Positions 12,599-13,641 of a stretch of 13,641 nt of DNA are shown piece by piece. The notes under the pieces were generated by a model. That model was not told the DNA's origin, searched no databases, and was given only the letters and a program-made list of their open reading frames with translations. The translations under genes were made by a program, and so were the position numbers. The stretch is from Helicobacteraceae bacterium (GTDB taxonomy: Bacteria; Campylobacterota; Campylobacteria; Campylobacterales; SZUA-545): contig JAITEA010000174.1 of NCBI GenBank assembly GCA_031282285.1, positions 1 through 13,641 of the forward strand, written 5' to 3'. The stretch's first letter is position 1. The number at the start of each line of letters is the position of its first letter.

Positions 12599-13641
12599 TT
12601 GGCTAAGGCGCAAAAGATCGTTTTGTTCAGCGCAGCGCTGACGCGAGGAGGCGCCGAGCGGCAACTGGTCGCGCTTGCCAAAGGGCTGAAGCGGCTGGGC
12701 AAAGAGGTTGTCGTCGTCGCTTACGATCGCGGCTCGTTTGACGACGAGCTAATCGCGGAAGGGATCGCGGTTTGTTACGCCTATCGGCGCGGTTTGTTTG
12801 GCGTTTTTGGATTTTTGTATCGTCTAGCAAAACTGCTGAGATCGCTTAAGGCGCGGGTTATATACAGCTTTCTTGGAACGCCCAATATCTACGCCGCTTT
12901 GCTTAAGCCTTTCCTGCGCGGCGCGAAAATCGTCTGGAGCGTCAGGGCGAGTAATATCGATATAAAACGCTACGGATTTAGCGCCGTTGCCGCCTCTTGG
13001 CTAGATGTTCTTTTAAGCCCCTCAAGCGATCTAATCATCGCCAACTCAAACGCGGGCAAAGCGCTGTATATTCAAAAAGGCTTTCCTAAAGATAAAATAG
13101 TCGTTATAGAAAATGGGATCGATACCGATCGCTTTAACTACGACGAAGCGGGGGCTAAGCGATTTCGATCTGAGTTTGGCGTTAAAGACGACGAACGGAT
13201 TGTGCTGTTAGCCGCAAGACTTGATATTATGAAAGATCATCCAAACTTCCTTAAAGCCTGCGCCATATTAAATCAAACGCATAACGATCTGAGGTTTATC
13301 TGCGTAGGGGGAGGCGATCAGAGCTATCTAAACGAACTGATCTCTTTAAGCCGTACGCTTAAGATCGCGGATAAAACGATCTTTACAGGTCCAAGGGACG
13401 ATATGGCGGCGGTTTACTCTTCTTCTTCTTCTTCTTCTTCTTCTTCTTTCGGAGAAGGCTTTAGCAACACCATAGCCGAATCGATGGCGTGCGGAACGAT
13501 CTGCGCCGTTACCGATGTTGGCGATAGCGCTAGGATCGTGGGCGATCTTGGCTTTATCGCGCCTCCTAAAGAGCCTAAAGCCTTAGCGGAGGCGATCGAG
13601 AAGGCTTTGATCAGATCGCGAAACGATCCAAATCTTAGAGC
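12599..13641 (+). CDS. GT4-family glycosyltransferase, copy 2 (partial, runs off right edge)
   Basis: The frame is open from a TTG at 12599, immediately after the recA TAG, to the end of the window: 347 codons of an expected 379 or so. Reading it directly gives IVLFSAALTRGGAERQLVAL at the start. A middle region clearly different from copy 1 follows (AYRRGLFGVFGFLYRL, WSVRASNIDIKRYGF). From SPSSDL onward it follows copy 1 almost residue for residue: AARLDIMKDH, FICVGGGDQ, GEGFSNTIAESMACGT. Codons 274-283 are ten TCT in a row, giving ten serines just before GEGF. GGAAGAG in the recA 3' end serves as ribosome binding site, about 5 bases before the TTG. An in-frame stop directly upstream leaves no earlier start. 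It has no promoter of its own and should depend on recA transcription. Donor and acceptor are unknown. Confidence 0.88.
   Translation, partial: MAKAQKIVLFSAALTRGGAERQLVALAKGLKRLGKEVVVVAYDRGSFDDELIAEGIAVCYAYRRGLFGVFGFLYRLAKLLRSLKARVIYSFLGTPNIYAALLKPFLRGAKIVWSVRASNIDIKRYGFSAVAASWLDVLLSPSSDLIIANSNAGKALYIQKGFPKDKIVVIENGIDTDRFNYDEAGAKRFRSEFGVKDDERIVLLAARLDIMKDHPNFLKACAILNQTHNDLRFICVGGGDQSYLNELISLSRTLKIADKTIFTGPRDDMAAVYSSSSSSSSSSFGEGFSNTIAESMACGTICAVTDVGDSARIVGDLGFIAPPKEPKALAEAIEKALIRSRNDPNLR
12650..12708 (+). repeat. 5' shared block of the glycosyltransferase pair, copy 2
   Basis: Partner of 10415-10473 at an offset of exactly 2,235 bp, the same offset as the large 3' repeat. The divergent middle therefore has the same net length in both genes. 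Confidence 0.8.
13016..13641 (+). repeat. Large direct repeat, glycosyltransferase 3' half, copy 2
   Basis: Partner of 10781-11409 in the same orientation, cut by the window edge. The differences are scattered and mostly third-position, apart from a small cluster near 13180-13195 and the simple repeat. Confidence 0.9.
13418..13447 (+). repeat. (TCT)10 trinucleotide tract
   Basis: Ten perfect TCT units, in frame as serine codons, flanked by TAC and TTC. Neighbouring genes use mostly AGC and TCG for serine, so the tract is typical of slippage expansion rather than of ordinary codon choice. Confidence 0.97.

Noticed and set aside
13411..13450. The TCT array as a CRISPR or satellite element
   Set aside because: The unit is three bases with no spacers, and it is in frame within an intact coding sequence with homology on both sides.
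12599..13641. Copy 2 as a pseudogene, because it starts with TTG and contains low-complexity sequence
   Set aside because: All 347 codons are open, the conserved motifs including the EX7E pair are intact, and a ribosome binding site is present. The cut at the right edge is only the window boundary.

Overview
The window is a gene-dense bacterial chromosome segment with 13 protein genes. It has no RNA gene, insertion sequence or CRISPR array that I can recognise. The best lineage guess is a Campylobacterota (epsilonproteobacterial) genome. Three things support this: the run S41 peptidase - purC - purS - purQ - membrane SH3-like protein, the small HTH regulator beside nadK, and a RecA whose L2 loop reads GAIGYGNPE. 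The DNA is GC-rich by eye, probably in the mid-50s percent, which is high for that phylum. It is also unusually full of CGATCG and GCGATCGC words. The assignment is inference from gene order and motifs, not from a search.

Layout: (1) 1-221, no recognisable gene. (2) 222-2307, nadK (+), a small XRE-family regulator (-) with a palindromic operator inside its promoter, and uppP (+). (3) 2340-6191, a minus-strand series read in the order glgB, a two-TM periplasmic sensor-like protein, then dapF. (4) 6294-10310, a compact plus-strand operon of ctpA-type protease, purC, purS, purQ and a membrane-anchored SH3-like protein, with gaps of 15, -4, -4 and 2 bp. (5) 10367-13641, recA between two paralogous GT4 glycosyltransferases; the second runs off the right edge.

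How they work together: uppP and dapF serve the cell wall (lipid carrier recycling and meso-diaminopimelate). purC, purS and purQ serve de novo purine synthesis; PurS and PurQ are two subunits of the three-part FGAM synthase, and the third, PurL, is not in the window. nadK makes NADP, and glgB branches glycogen.

The most interesting part is the right end. The two glycosyltransferases share a near-identical 3' half (about 95% by hand count) and a near-identical short 5' block, but differ in the middle. That is a mosaic pattern suggesting gene conversion. The second copy carries ten consecutive TCT codons just before the GT4 EX7E motif, and the first copy has a different simple repeat at the same site. 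The two copies form direct repeats 2,235 bp apart with recA between them. No stretch above 300 bp lacks a gene.
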